This document shows, piece by piece, positions 16,078 to 25,054 of a stretch of 64,000 bases of DNA. The notes beneath the pieces are model-generated. The model was not told the origin of the DNA. It saw only the letters and a program-made list of their open reading frames with translations, and did not search any database. The stretch covers positions 2,790,001 through 2,854,000 of the forward strand of contig NZ_CP192056.1 in assembly GCF_050942215.1 (NCBI RefSeq), given 5' to 3'. Position numbers and translations under genes: made by a program. Numbering within the stretch: position 1 is the stretch's first letter; the number at the start of each line of letters is the position of its first letter. Source of the DNA: Sphaerimonospora sp050942215 (GTDB taxonomy: Bacteria > Actinomycetota > Actinomycetes > Streptosporangiales > Streptosporangiaceae).

Positions 16078-17079
16078 ATGACCGCACCGCTCGACGTCTC
16101 CGGTGACGAGCTGCACGCCGCACCGGAAGCCGTCACTCAGGGCGCGGGCGCCAAGGCCATCCAGGGCCGATCACTCGGCCAGATCGCCTGGATGCGCCTC
16201 AAACGCGACAGGGTCGCGATGGCAGGCGGGTTTGTGATCATCTTCCTGATCCTGGTGGCGATCTTCGCACCGGTCCTCGTCCGCTGGTTCGGGCATCCGC
16301 CGAACGAGTTCCATCAGGAGATGATCGACACCCTGACCATGCAGCCCAAGGGCGGCACCGGCATCAGCGCGGACTTCCTGTTCGGCGTCGAGCCGGTCAA
16401 CGGGCGCGACCTGTTCAGCCGGGTCGTGTACGGAGCGCGTATCTCGCTGCTCGTGGCCTTCCTCGCCACGCTGCTGTCGGTCGTCATCGGGACGATCATG
16501 GGGATCACCGCGGGCTACTTCGGCGGTTGGGTCGACACCGTGATCAGCCGCCTGATGGACCTCTTCCTCGCCTTCCCGCTGCTGGTCTTCGCACTCGCGC
16601 TGGTCGGCGTGCTCGCGCAGTTCGAGACCCAGCTCGCGGTGCAGGGCGACACCCTCCGCATCCTCCTGCTGATCTTCGTGATCGGCTTCTTCAACTGGTC
16701 CTACATCGCGCGCATCATCCGGGGACAGACACTCTCCCTGCGCGAGCGGGAGTTCGTGGACGCGGCCCGCAGTCTCGGCGCACGCGGGCCGTACATCCTG
16801 TTCCGGGAGATCCTGCCCAACCTGATCGCGCCGATCCTCATCTACGCGACGCTGCTGATCCCGACGAACGTGCTGTTCGAGGCGGCGCTGTCGTTCCTCG
16901 GGGTGGGCATCCAGCCGCCCACCGCGACATGGGGTGGGATGCTGGCGTCGGCCGTCCGCTTCTACACGCTGCCGCACTTCATGTTCTTCCCGGGCATGGC
17001 GATCTTCATCACCGTGCTGGCCTTCAACCTCTTCGGCGACGGTCTGCGCGACGCGCTCGACCCCAAGTCGTCACGCTGA
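16078..17079 (+). CDS. Peptide-type ABC transporter permease (DppC/OppC family)
   Basis: A 333-residue inner-membrane subunit of a dipeptide/oligopeptide importer. It begins with a cytoplasmic N-terminal segment containing the OppC-N motif (WMRLKRDRVAMAGGF), followed by about six membrane helices. The EAA loop that contacts the ATPases is REFVDAARSLGARGPYILF, about residues 222-240. It is the first gene of the operon and lies before the binding-protein gene, an unusual place since DppB normally precedes DppC directly. A 245-base leader with inverted repeats lies upstream. ATG 16078 follows AGGGGG at about ten bases. The transported substrate is unknown; peptides are most likely, but nickel or opine transporters share this fold. 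Confidence 0.92.
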   Translation: MTAPLDVSGDELHAAPEAVTQGAGAKAIQGRSLGQIAWMRLKRDRVAMAGGFVIIFLILVAIFAPVLVRWFGHPPNEFHQEMIDTLTMQPKGGTGISADFLFGVEPVNGRDLFSRVVYGARISLLVAFLATLLSVVIGTIMGITAGYFGGWVDTVISRLMDLFLAFPLLVFALALVGVLAQFETQLAVQGDTLRILLLIFVIGFFNWSYIARIIRGQTLSLREREFVDAARSLGARGPYILFREILPNLIAPILIYATLLIPTNVLFEAALSFLGVGIQPPTATWGGMLASAVRFYTLPHFMFFPGMAIFITVLAFNLFGDGLRDALDPKSSR

Positions 17080-17090
17080 CCTCCCCGATT

Positions 17091-17114
17091 GATCGACGGC
17101 CCCTGCGGTCGATC
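17091..17114 (+). terminator. Hairpin between permease and binding-protein genes
   Basis: GATCGAC and GTCGATC form a 7-bp stem around a ten-base loop, 55 bases before the binding-protein start. No T-run follows, so it is better seen as an mRNA-stabilising or processing hairpin than a full terminator. Confidence 0.4.
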
Positions 17115-17168
17115 GACACAGCCGACCTTCTCCGTTCCCCAACTCGCATTCACAAGGGGTGCCAACCA

Positions 17169-18935
17169 ATGAGAAAGAGATACGCCTCGTCGGCCCTTCT
17201 GGCCGCCGGTGTCGCGCTCAGCCTGGGCCTGTCGGCCTGCGGCGGCGGCGGAGAGAAGAGCACAGGCCCGGGCGATACCGGCGGCGCCGCCCAGCAGGGT
17301 GAGCAGTCCGAGTTCAACGCCGCGATGGAAAAGGTGGTCAACCCCTCCGACAAGAAGGGCGGCACGCTCAAGCTGGCCGTCACCGAGGCGTGGGACTCCA
17401 TCGACCCCGGGGACACCTACTACGGCATGTCCTGGAACTTCCTGCGCGTCTACGGCCGCTCGCTGGTGACCTACAACCTCGCCCCCGGCGCCGAGGGCCG
17501 CGAGCTCGTCCCCGACCTGGCGGAGAGCCTGGGCGAGGCGTCCGACGACAACAAGACCTGGACGTACAAGCTCCGCGAGGGCCTCAAGTTCGAGGACGGC
17601 ACCGCCATCACGTCCAAGGACGTGAAGTACGCCGTGCTGCGCCAGCTCGACAAGGAGACCTTCGTCAACGGCCCGACGTACTTCAACGACTACCTGGACC
17701 TGCCGAAGGACTTCAAGAGCGTCTACAAGACGCCGGACGTCGACACCGACTCCGCGATCGAGACGCCGGACGACCGCACGATCGTCTTCCATCTGAAGAA
17801 GGCCTTCGCCGGCTTCGACCAGTTCGCCGTGCTGCCCGCGACGGTCCCGGTGCCGAAGGACAAGGACACCGGCATCAAGTACCGTCAGCACCCGATCGCC
17901 TCCGGACCGTACATGTTCGAGAAGGTCGAGGAGGGCAAGCAGTACACGCTGGTGCGGAACCCCCACTGGGATCCGGCGACCGACCCGGTACGCAAGGCGC
18001 TGCCGGACCGGTACGAGGTCCAGCTCGGTGTCGAGGCGAACGACCTGGACAACCGGATCATCTCCGGTGACCTGCACGTCGACATCGCCGGCACGGGCGT
18101 CCAGGCCGCGGCCACGGCGACGATCATGGGCGACCCCGCGCTCAAGTCCCGGGCGGACAACCCGACCTCCGCGCGGACCTGGTACCTCGCGATCCTCAGC
18201 GACAACCCGCCGCTCGACAACATCGAGTGCCGTAAGGCCATCATGTACGCCGCGGACCGGGTGGGCCTGCAGAACGCCTACGGCGGGGAGCTCGCCGGCG
18301 AGATCGCCACGGGCCTCATGCCGCCGTCGATCGGCGGCTGGCAGAAGCTCGACCTCTATCCGACCGGCACCGGCGACGTGGAGAAGGCCAAGGAGGCCCT
18401 CGCGGCCTGCGGGCAGCCGGACGGGTTCGAGACGACGATGACCTTCCGCTCCGACCGTCCCAAGGAGCAGGCGGCCGCCGAGTCGATGCAGCAGGCGCTC
18501 GCCAAGGCCGGCATCAAGCTGACCCTGAAGGGCTTCCCCACCAGCGAGTACTTCAGCAGCTACGCCGGCAAGCCGGAGTACACGAAGAAGAACAACATCG
18601 GCATCGCCACACACGGTTGGCAGGCCGACTGGAACGACGGCTTCGGCTTCCTGTCGCAGATCGTCGACAGCCGCACCATCCGCGAGTCCGGCAACTACAA
18701 CCTCAGCATCAAGAGCCCCGAGGTCGACGGGCTGATCGACGAGGCGGTCAAGGAGCAGGACACCGCCAAGCGTGACGCCATCTGGGGTGAGATCGACCGC
18801 AAGATCATGGAGGGCGCGTACGTGCTCCCCGCGGTGTGGAACAAGGGGCTGCTGCTGCGCGGCAAGGATGTGACCAACGTCTACATCACCGGCGCCTTCG
18901 ACATGTACGACTACCCGAGCATGGGTGTCGAGTAA
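17169..18935 (+). CDS. ABC transporter substrate-binding lipoprotein (peptide family, SBP_bac_5)
   Basis: Extracellular solute receptor anchored to the membrane. The 588-residue precursor starts with a lipoprotein signal (MRKRYASS, hydrophobic core, LSAC lipobox with lipidated Cys 24) and a Gly/Ser linker. The rest is a family 5 binding protein, with the DSIDPGDTYYGMSW opening strand, the YKLREGLKFEDGT signature near residue 135 and a C-terminal PAVWNKGLLLRG. ATG 17169 follows AAGGGG. It is bracketed by hairpins at 17091 and 18968, which would allow the binding protein to accumulate above the membrane subunits. Two-lobed peptide receptors of this kind also take up nickel or oligosaccharides, so the ligand remains open. 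Confidence 0.94.
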   Translation: MRKRYASSALLAAGVALSLGLSACGGGGEKSTGPGDTGGAAQQGEQSEFNAAMEKVVNPSDKKGGTLKLAVTEAWDSIDPGDTYYGMSWNFLRVYGRSLVTYNLAPGAEGRELVPDLAESLGEASDDNKTWTYKLREGLKFEDGTAITSKDVKYAVLRQLDKETFVNGPTYFNDYLDLPKDFKSVYKTPDVDTDSAIETPDDRTIVFHLKKAFAGFDQFAVLPATVPVPKDKDTGIKYRQHPIASGPYMFEKVEEGKQYTLVRNPHWDPATDPVRKALPDRYEVQLGVEANDLDNRIISGDLHVDIAGTGVQAAATATIMGDPALKSRADNPTSARTWYLAILSDNPPLDNIECRKAIMYAADRVGLQNAYGGELAGEIATGLMPPSIGGWQKLDLYPTGTGDVEKAKEALAACGQPDGFETTMTFRSDRPKEQAAAESMQQALAKAGIKLTLKGFPTSEYFSSYAGKPEYTKKNNIGIATHGWQADWNDGFGFLSQIVDSRTIRESGNYNLSIKSPEVDGLIDEAVKEQDTAKRDAIWGEIDRKIMEGAYVLPAVWNKGLLLRGKDVTNVYITGAFDMYDYPSMGVE

Positions 18936-18967
18936 CCGGGTCGACGCAACCGACAGGTAAGGCGCAA

Positions 18968-19002
18968 GGGGGCCGGCCGGCCGGATCGGCGGGCCGGCCC
19001 CC
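18968..19002 (+). terminator. Strong GC hairpin after the binding-protein gene
   Basis: GGGGGCCGGCC and GGCCGGCCCCC form a perfect 11-bp stem around a 13-base loop, 32 bases after the stop. There is no T-tract. Position and strength fit the attenuating or 3'-protecting hairpins commonly found behind binding-protein genes. Confidence 0.55.
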
Positions 19003-19017
19003 GGAGCCGGGGGAAGA

Positions 19018-20034
19018 GTGGTCACTTACATCATCCGGCGGCTGATCGCCGCGGTGCTCATGCTGGTCGTGGTGAGCATCGTCACTTTCTCGATCTTCTT
19101 TGTGATTCCGCGGCTCGCCGGGGTCACCGCGACCGACTTCGCTTATCGCTACGTCGGGAGCAAGGGGGCCACCGCGGAGACCGCCGCGGCTCTCGCGGAC
19201 AAGCTCGGCTTTACCGACCCGCTGGCCGTGCAGTACGGCAGGTGGATCAAGGGGATCGTCGCCGGTGCGGAGTTCGACACCGGGGCGTCGATCGAGCAGT
19301 GCCCGGCTCCCTGCCTCGGTTACTCCTTCATCACCAAGACGCCGGTGTGGCCGGAGCTACTGGACCGGCTCCCGGTGACGACATCGCTCGCCATCGGCGC
19401 GTCGATCATCTGGCTCGTCGCGGGCGTGGCCACCGGGGTGCTGTCGGCACTGCGCCGGGGGAGCTTCTTCGACCGGGCCGCGATGGGCGTCGCGCTCGCC
19501 GGCGTCTCCCTGCCGATCTTCTTCACCGGACTGATGTCCCTGGTCTTCTTCAGCTACACGCTCGGCATCACCGTGCCGGGCGGAACCTTCGTGGCCTTCA
19601 CCGAGAGCCCGGTGCAGTGGGCGTACAGCCTGATCCTTCCGTGGATCACGCTGGCCTTCCTGTACGCCGCCATCTACGCCCGGCTCACCCGGGCCGGCAT
19701 GCTGGAGACGATGGGCGAGGACTACATCCGCACCGCCCGGGCGAAGGGCCTGCCGGAGTCCAAGGTAATCGCCAAGCACGGCCTGCGCGCCGCGTTGACC
19801 CCGATCGTCACGATCTTCGGTCTGGACGTCGGCCTGCTGATGGGCGGAGCCATCCTGACCGAGAGCACGTTCACGCTGCACGGGCTCGGCATGTACGCGG
19901 TGCAGGCGATCAAGGCGAACGACCTACCGAAGATCATGGGGGTGGTCATGCTGATCACCTGCTTCGTGGTGGTCGCGAACCTGATCGTCGACCTGCTGTA
20001 CGCGGTGGTGGACCCGAGGGTGAGGCTGGGATGA
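19018..20034 (+). CDS. Peptide-type ABC transporter permease (DppB/OppB family)
   Basis: A 338-residue membrane subunit partnering the DppC-like permease at 16078. It begins with the DppB signature MVTYIIRRLIAAVLMLVVVS and has about six membrane helices; the ATPase-contact loop is EDYIRTARAKGLPESKVIAKH, about residues 240-260. An extra extracytoplasmic loop near residues 95-110 contains two cysteines (EQCPAPCLGY) that could form a disulfide. GTG 19018 follows GGGGGAAG, directly behind the strong hairpin at 18968. Its stop overlaps the ATG of the first ATPase gene. Confidence 0.92.
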   Translation: MVTYIIRRLIAAVLMLVVVSIVTFSIFFVIPRLAGVTATDFAYRYVGSKGATAETAAALADKLGFTDPLAVQYGRWIKGIVAGAEFDTGASIEQCPAPCLGYSFITKTPVWPELLDRLPVTTSLAIGASIIWLVAGVATGVLSALRRGSFFDRAAMGVALAGVSLPIFFTGLMSLVFFSYTLGITVPGGTFVAFTESPVQWAYSLILPWITLAFLYAAIYARLTRAGMLETMGEDYIRTARAKGLPESKVIAKHGLRAALTPIVTIFGLDVGLLMGGAILTESTFTLHGLGMYAVQAIKANDLPKIMGVVMLITCFVVVANLIVDLLYAVVDPRVRLG

Positions 20035-21056
20035 GTTTCCTCGAAGTGAAAGACCTGCGGATCCACTTCCCGACCGACGACGGACTGGTCAAGTCGGTCG
20101 ACGGGCTGTCCTTCACCCTGGAGCGCGGTAAGACGCTGGGCATCGTCGGCGAGTCCGGATCGGGCAAGAGCGTCACCAGCCTGGGCATCCTCGGCCTGCA
20201 CAAGGGCACCCGGGCGCGGATCTCCGGCGAGATCTGGCTGGACGGCGAGGAGCTCGTCGGCGCGAGCGCCGAGCACGTGCGGAAGCTGCGCGGCAAGAAG
20301 ATGGCGATGATCTTCCAGGACCCGCTGTCGGCCATGCACCCGTTCTACACGGTCGGCGACCAGATCATCGAGGCGTACCGGATCCACCACGACGTGAGCA
20401 GGAGGGCGGCGCGCAGGCACGCCATCGACATGCTCGGCCGGGTGGGCATCCCGCAGCCCGACCGGCGGGTCGACTCCTACCCGCACGAGTTCTCCGGCGG
20501 CATGCGCCAGCGCGCGATGATCGCCATGGCGCTGTGCTGCGACCCCGAGCTGCTGATCGCCGACGAGCCGACCACCGCGCTCGACGTGACCGTGCAGGCG
20601 CAGATCCTCGACCTCATGCGCGACCTGCAGCGCGACTTCGAGGCCGCGCTGATCATCATCACGCACGATCTCGGCGTGGTGGCCGAGCTTTCCGACGACA
20701 TCCTTGTGATGTACGGCGGCAAGTGCGTCGAGTACGGCTCGGCCGAGGACATCTTCGAGCGGCCCGAGCATCCCTACACCTGGGGGCTGCTGGGCTCGAT
20801 GCCCCGCCTGGACCGGGATCCGGCCGACCGGCTGCTCCCGATCAAGGGGTCGCCGCCGTCGCTGATCAACGTGCCGTCCGGGTGCGCGTTCCACCCGCGC
20901 TGTTCCTTCGCCGAACGTACGGCCGGCCGATCCGAGACCGAGGTGCCCGAGCTGCTGGAGACCGCGGGCGGCCACCAGGTGCGCTGCCATCTGGCGGCGG
21001 AGCGCAGGCGCGCCATCTGGGCGAACGAGATCAAGCCGAACCTGGAGGCGTCGTGA
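20031..21056 (+). CDS. Peptide-type ABC transporter ATP-binding protein (DppD/OppD family)
   Basis: The 341-residue cytoplasmic ATPase has Walker A GESGSGKS (about residues 41-48), the signature [12 protein letters not shown], Walker [13 protein letters not shown] and the switch histidine in IIITHDLGV. The C-terminal oligopeptide-transport domain has the Cys-rich tail of the family, but one of the usual cysteines is replaced ([15 protein letters not shown]), unlike in the next gene, so an iron-sulfur site there is doubtful. It overlaps its neighbours by ATGA and GTGA, and so should be made in equal amounts with the second ATPase, with which it forms a heterodimer. Confidence 0.93.
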   Translation: MSFLEVKDLRIHFPTDDGLVKSVDGLSFTLERGKTLGIVGESGSGKSVTSLGILGLHKGTRARISGEIWLDGEELVGASAEHVRKLRGKKMAMIFQDPLSAMHPFYTVGDQIIEAYRIHHDVSRRAARRHAIDMLGRVGIPQPDRRVDSYPHEFSGGMRQRAMIAMALCCDPELLIADEPTTALDVTVQAQILDLMRDLQRDFEAALIIITHDLGVVAELSDDILVMYGGKCVEYGSAEDIFERPEHPYTWGLLGSMPRLDRDPADRLLPIKGSPPSLINVPSGCAFHPRCSFAERTAGRSETEVPELLETAGGHQVRCHLAAERRRAIWANEIKPNLEAS

Positions 21057-22096
21057 CCGGTGAACCGCTGCTGTCCGTCCGGGGGCTGGAAAAGCACTTC
21101 CCCGTGACGAAGGGGCTGCTCAAGCGGCAGACGGGCCTGGTCAGAGCCGTGGACGGGGTCGGCTTCGAGGTGCTCAAGGGCGAGACGCTGGGCCTGGTGG
21201 GGGAGTCGGGGTGCGGCAAGACCACCACCGGCCGTCTGATCACCCGGCTGATCGAGCCGACCGGCGGGAAGATCGTCTTCGCCGGGCAGGACATCACGCA
21301 CATGTCGCAGGGGCGGCTGCGCCCGCTCCGCCGCGACATGCAGATGATCTTCCAGGACCCCTACAGCTCGCTGAACCCGCGGCACACCGTCGGAGCCATC
21401 GTCGGCGCGCCGTACCGCATCCAGGGGATCAAGACCGAGCACGGCGTCAAACGGGCCGTCCAGGAGATCCTGGAACTGGTCGGCCTCAACCCCGAGCACT
21501 ACAACCGCTATCCGCACGAGTTCTCCGGCGGTCAGCGGCAGCGGATCGGCATCGCCAGGACGCTCGCGCTCAAACCGAAGCTGATCATCGCGGACGAGCC
21601 GGTCTCCGCGCTCGACGTGTCGATCCAGGCACAGGTCGTCAACCTCCTGGAGGACCTGCAGGACGAGCTCGACCTCACCTACGTGGTGATCGCGCACGAC
21701 CTGTCGGTGGTCCGGCACATCAGCGACCGCGTCGCCGTCATGTACCTCGGCAAGATCGTCGAGATGGCCGACCGCGCGGCCCTCTACCGGTCGCCGATGC
21801 ATCCGTACACCACGGCGCTGCTGTCGGCGGTCCCGATCCCCGATCCCCGGCGCCGCACCGAGCGGGAGCGCATCCGCCTGCAGGGCGACGTGCCGTCACC
21901 GCTCGACCCGCCGCCCGCCTGCCGCTTCCACACGCGGTGCTGGAAGGCGCAGGAGATCTGCCGGAAGGTCGAGCCGTCGCTGACGGAGCTCGCCCCCGGC
22001 CACCGGGTCGCCTGCCACTTCCCGGAGAACTCCCCGGGAGAAGCTCCGCCGGCGGGTCAGGAGAAGGAACGGGGCACGATCAGCCCGGTCTCGTAG
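21053..22096 (+). CDS. Peptide-type ABC transporter ATP-binding protein (DppF/OppF family)
   Basis: The 347-residue second ATPase of the importer. It has Walker A GESGCGKT (about residues 54-61), the [15 protein letters not shown]-loop, the signature [12 protein letters not shown], Walker [13 protein letters not shown] and the switch histidine in VIAHDLSV. The C-terminal domain carries the complete Cys pattern ([14 protein letters not shown] ... CHF). GTG 21053 overlaps the preceding stop. Its last 40 bases overlap the 3' end of the convergent response-regulator gene, so transcripts of the two units form complementary ends. Confidence 0.93.
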   Translation: MTGEPLLSVRGLEKHFPVTKGLLKRQTGLVRAVDGVGFEVLKGETLGLVGESGCGKTTTGRLITRLIEPTGGKIVFAGQDITHMSQGRLRPLRRDMQMIFQDPYSSLNPRHTVGAIVGAPYRIQGIKTEHGVKRAVQEILELVGLNPEHYNRYPHEFSGGQRQRIGIARTLALKPKLIIADEPVSALDVSIQAQVVNLLEDLQDELDLTYVVIAHDLSVVRHISDRVAVMYLGKIVEMADRAALYRSPMHPYTTALLSAVPIPDPRRRTERERIRLQGDVPSPLDPPPACRFHTRCWKAQEICRKVEPSLTELAPGHRVACHFPENSPGEAPPAGQEKERGTISPVS

Positions 22097-22740
22097 GCGA
22101 GGACGACCGCCTGGACCCGGTCGCGCAGCCCCAGCTTGGTGAGCACGTTGCCGACGTGGGTCTTCACGGTCGTCTCGCTGACCACCAGCCTCGCGGCGAT
22201 CTCGGCGTTCGACATGCCCTTGGCGATCAGGCGGAGCACCTCCGTCTCGCGCTCGGTCAGCCGGTCGAGCCGCGCCGGGGTCGCCTGGCCGTGCGCCGAG
22301 GGCAGCCGGGTCGCGAACCTGTCCAGCAGCCGCCGCGTCACGCTCGGCGCGACGATCGCGTCGCCGGCGGCCACCACGCGGATGGCCTGCACCAGGTCGT
22401 CCGGCGGCACGTCCTTCAGCAGGAACCCGCTCGCGCCGGCGCGCAGCGCCTCCACGATGTACTCGTCCAGATCGAACGTGGTCAGCACGAGCACCTTCGG
22501 CACGTGCGCCCTCGGCGCCGCCTCCCTGACGATGCGCCGGGTCGCCTCTATGCCGTCCGTGCCCGGCATGCGCACGTCCATCAGCACGACATCGGGCAGC
22601 AGGGCCCGGGACTGGTCCATCGCGGTCGCGCCGTCGCCGGCCTCGCCGACGACGGTGATATCGCGCTCCGCCTCCAGGATGAACCGGAAGCCCGTGCGCA
22701 GCAGCGGCTGGTCGTCAACCAGTAACACCCTGATCGTCAT
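22057..22740 (-). CDS. NarL/FixJ-family response regulator
   Basis: A 227-residue regulator with a receiver domain (acidic pocket VDDQP, phosphorylated Asp 55 in LMDVRMPG, conserved Thr in VLTTFD and Lys in FLLKDV) and a C-terminal LuxR-type helix-turn-helix ([20 protein letters not shown], then [13 protein letters not shown]). It is read from the same transcript as the upstream sensor kinase, with ATGA overlap. Its 3' end overlaps the last ABC ATPase gene by 40 bases. Targets are unknown; the kinase is the obvious partner. Confidence 0.95.
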   Translation of the reverse strand: MTIRVLLVDDQPLLRTGFRFILEAERDITVVGEAGDGATAMDQSRALLPDVVLMDVRMPGTDGIEATRRIVREAAPRAHVPKVLVLTTFDLDEYIVEALRAGASGFLLKDVPPDDLVQAIRVVAAGDAIVAPSVTRRLLDRFATRLPSAHGQATPARLDRLTERETEVLRLIAKGMSNAEIAARLVVSETTVKTHVGNVLTKLGLRDRVQAVVLAYETGLIVPRSFS

Positions 22741-23987
22741 GCCGTTTCCTTGAGGGGGCCGCCCTTGAGCGGGCTGTGTTGTCTGAGGGGGAACTGAGCG
22801 TGTACCTCGAATCCACCCCCGCTCCGGGGACCGATCCGCAGGACACCACCATAGAGCGCGACACGCTCCCGGATGCCCACGAGACCGTGGCCGGTCCCGC
22901 CGGGACGTTCGGGATCGGCGGCCACGGCGCCGCGCCCGTCGTCCTCGACGTGGACCGTCAGCTCGTCCGGCCCGTGCCGTACGGTGACCCAGGCGCCGGC
23001 GGCCGGCCCGGCGTGGCGCAGGCTGTTGGTGAGGGTCTCCTGCACCAGGCGGTAGGCGGCCAGGTCGATGCCCGGCGGCAGCGCGACCTCCTCGCCCTCC
23101 ACCAGCAACCGGGTGTGCAGGCCCGCCTCCCGCATCTGCTCGACCAGCGTCCGCAGATCCCCCATGCCCGGCTGGGGACCGCGCTCGGCCGGGCCGTCCG
23201 TGCGCAGCACGCCCACGATGTCGCGCATCTCGGCCATCGCGGTGCGGCCCATCTCCTCGATCGCGGTCAGCGCGTCGCGTGCGACGGCCGGCCTGGTGTC
23301 CAGCATCCTGCGCGCGGCGGCGGCCTGGACGGTCATCACGCTGACATGGTGCGCCACCACGTCGTGCAGCTCGCGGGCGATCCGGGAACGCTCCTCGGCC
23401 CGCGCCGCCCGGGTGTCGGCCTCGCGGGCGCGCTCCAGCCGGTCGGCCCGCTGCACCAGTTCCGCGAGGTAGGCGCGGCGGAGCCGGACCGTCCGGCCGC
23501 TCACCAGGCAGAGCAGGATGACCACGATGATCACGGTGTGCTCCGGCCACGACAGCGTCAGCGGCGAGAGGCCGGTCCCGACGGCGTAACCGATCACGGT
23601 GACGGCGAGACCGGCCAGGCTCAGCGCCAGCCCCCGGTGGGCGGCCACCGTGTAGAGCAGGATCAGACCGGCGATCTCGCTGAGCCCGGTGTTGTAGCCG
23701 AGCGCGTTGAGCACGCATTCCGGGACCGCGGTCAGCGTCAGCAGCACGAACGGCAGGCTCCGCCGCAACGCCACGGGCAGCGTGCACAGCACCGCCAGGA
23801 TCACGTTCAGCGCGTCGGGCGGGCGGATCTCCACGTGCACGGCGCCGTGCAAGCGCGCCGCCTCCTCCACGCCGATCAGAGTGATCACGGCGAGCGAGCC
23901 CGCCGTCAGCACCACCGCGAGGAGCGAGTCGCCGAACAGGGGATGAGACCTGAGCCAGGAGCGGAGACCGGCGGAGGTGAAGCGCAC
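22737..23987 (-). CDS. Sensor histidine kinase (HisKA_3 type)
   Basis: A 416-residue membrane kinase. About five or six hydrophobic helices cover residues 20-165, with only short outside loops, so no classical sensor domain is visible. The dimerisation helix ERSRIARELHDVVAHHVSVM holds phospho-acceptor His 208, and the ATP-binding domain has the N box (QETLTNSLRHAG) and G boxes (VEDDGRG, GHGLVGIRER). This is the intramembrane-sensing DesK/LiaS-like layout. GTG 23987 has no ribosome-binding site but TAAATT stands six bases before it, so translation is probably leaderless. It forms an operon with the response regulator through ATGA. Confidence 0.93.
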   Translation of the reverse strand: MRFTSAGLRSWLRSHPLFGDSLLAVVLTAGSLAVITLIGVEEAARLHGAVHVEIRPPDALNVILAVLCTLPVALRRSLPFVLLTLTAVPECVLNALGYNTGLSEIAGLILLYTVAAHRGLALSLAGLAVTVIGYAVGTGLSPLTLSWPEHTVIIVVILLCLVSGRTVRLRRAYLAELVQRADRLERAREADTRAARAEERSRIARELHDVVAHHVSVMTVQAAAARRMLDTRPAVARDALTAIEEMGRTAMAEMRDIVGVLRTDGPAERGPQPGMGDLRTLVEQMREAGLHTRLLVEGEEVALPPGIDLAAYRLVQETLTNSLRHAGPAAGAWVTVRHGPDELTVHVEDDGRGAVAADPERPGGTGHGLVGIRERVALYGGVLRIGPRSGGGFEVHAQFPLRQHSPLKGGPLKETA

Positions 23988-23993
23988 GTACCA

Positions 23994-23999
23994 AATTTA
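23994..23999 (-). promoter_or_regulatory. -10 hexamer of a leaderless sensor-kinase transcript
   Basis: On the minus strand TAAATT ends six bases before the GTG at 23987; no ribosome-binding site is near. Confidence 0.55.
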
Positions 24000-24086
24000 G
24001 GCCGTCCTTCCGGCAGGCCACCCCTGCTCAAGAGGGATGGCCGGCTCCTCCCAACGGATGAGACGGACCGCTGTTCGGCGCCCGGG

Positions 24087-24947
24087 TCAGATCTCGTCGG
24101 TCGCGGACCGCCTGCTCACCCGTGCGGACAGACGGGGCTCCCGGTCGGGGACCGGCGGCGGCGTGCCGCCGAACTCCGGGCACAGCGCCTGATGATCACA
24201 CCAGTCGCACAGCCGTGAGGGCCGGGCCCGCCACTCGCGGGTGCGGACCGCCCGCTCGATCGCCGTCCACAGTGCCTCGACCTTGCGCTCGGTGGCCCGC
24301 AGGTCGGCCTCGTCGGGCACGTAGCGGAGGATCTCCCCGTTGCCCAGATACATGAGCTGGAGCATCCGCGGCACGGCGCCCCCGCTGCGCCACAGTGCCA
24401 GCGCGTAGAACTTCATCTGAAACAGCGCCTTGGCCTCGAAGTCGCGCCCCGGCGCCGCGCCGGTCTTGTAGTCGACGATCCGCGTCTCACCGGTGGGCGC
24501 CACGTCGAGACGGTCGATGTAGCCGCGCAGCAGCAGCCCGCTGTCGAGCACAGCCTCCACGTACATCTCCCGCTGCGCCGGCTCCAGCCGCTGCGGATCC
24601 TCCAGCGTGAAGTAGCGCTCCACCATGCCCCTGGCCCGGGTCAGCCAGGCCTCCCGCTCCTCGTCGTCGGGGAAGAGCCCGCCGTATTCCGGCTCCTCCT
24701 CCAGCAGCCGGTTCCACTCCGGCTCCAGCAGGTCGAGGGCGGCCGCGACCGTACGGCCCCGCGCCGGCAGGTCGTACAGCCGCTCCAGCACCGCGTGGAC
24801 GAGCGTGCCCCGGACCGCCGCGGGACTGGGCCGCTCGGGAAGCTGGTCGATCACTCTGAACCGGTAGAGCAGGGGGCAGGTCATGAAGTCGCCGGCACGG
24901 GAGGGGGACAGCGCGCCGATGATCGAGCGCTCTTCGGCGAGGGTCAT
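24087..24947 (-). CDS. RecB-family nuclease (PD-(D/E)XK, Cas4/AddB-like with Fe-S cysteines)
   Basis: A 286-residue DNA exonuclease-like protein. It begins SIIGALSPSRAGDFMTCPLLYRF, the RecB-family start, and holds the nuclease core with catalytic RIVDYKTG (Asp and Lys, near residues 157-164) and QMKFYALALW. One cysteine near residue 24 (MTCPLLYRF) and three at the C-terminus (CDWCDHQALC) form the iron-staple pattern of AddB and Cas4 nucleases, which bind [4Fe-4S]. ATG 24947 is preceded by TACAGT seven bases upstream and no ribosome-binding site, so it is preferred over an ATG at 25034. The homologue Rv2119 holds the same place near trmI and mpa in mycobacteria. Exact function is unknown. Confidence 0.85.
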   Translation of the reverse strand: MTLAEERSIIGALSPSRAGDFMTCPLLYRFRVIDQLPERPSPAAVRGTLVHAVLERLYDLPARGRTVAAALDLLEPEWNRLLEEEPEYGGLFPDDEEREAWLTRARGMVERYFTLEDPQRLEPAQREMYVEAVLDSGLLLRGYIDRLDVAPTGETRIVDYKTGAAPGRDFEAKALFQMKFYALALWRSGGAVPRMLQLMYLGNGEILRYVPDEADLRATERKVEALWTAIERAVRTREWRARPSRLCDWCDHQALCPEFGGTPPPVPDREPRLSARVSRRSATDEI

Positions 24948-24954
24948 GCCCTGA

Positions 24955-24960
24955 ACTGTA
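24955..24960 (-). promoter_or_regulatory. -10 hexamer of a leaderless RecB-like nuclease transcript
   Basis: On the minus strand TACAGT ends seven bases before the ATG at 24947; this decides the start against the upstream ATG. Confidence 0.55.
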
Positions 24961-25054
24961 AGGCACCCTGCCGACAGAACGCCTCCCGGCCTCATACGCT
25001 GATCCCACCTCGCGGCACGTAGCATCGGGGTCAAGGGAGGGAAGGCGGCGAGTT

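Noticed and set aside
22057..24021. Single long minus-strand frame joining the response regulator with sequence opposite the sensor kinase region
   Set aside because: The regulator has its own ATG at 22740 overlapping the kinase stop by ATGA, and the kinase is complete in another frame; the upstream part of the long frame has no kinase features.
24948..25034. N-terminal extension of the RecB-like nuclease from ATG 25034
   Set aside because: The extra 29 residues have no family match and the extension would run through the -10 box that lies seven bases before ATG 24947.
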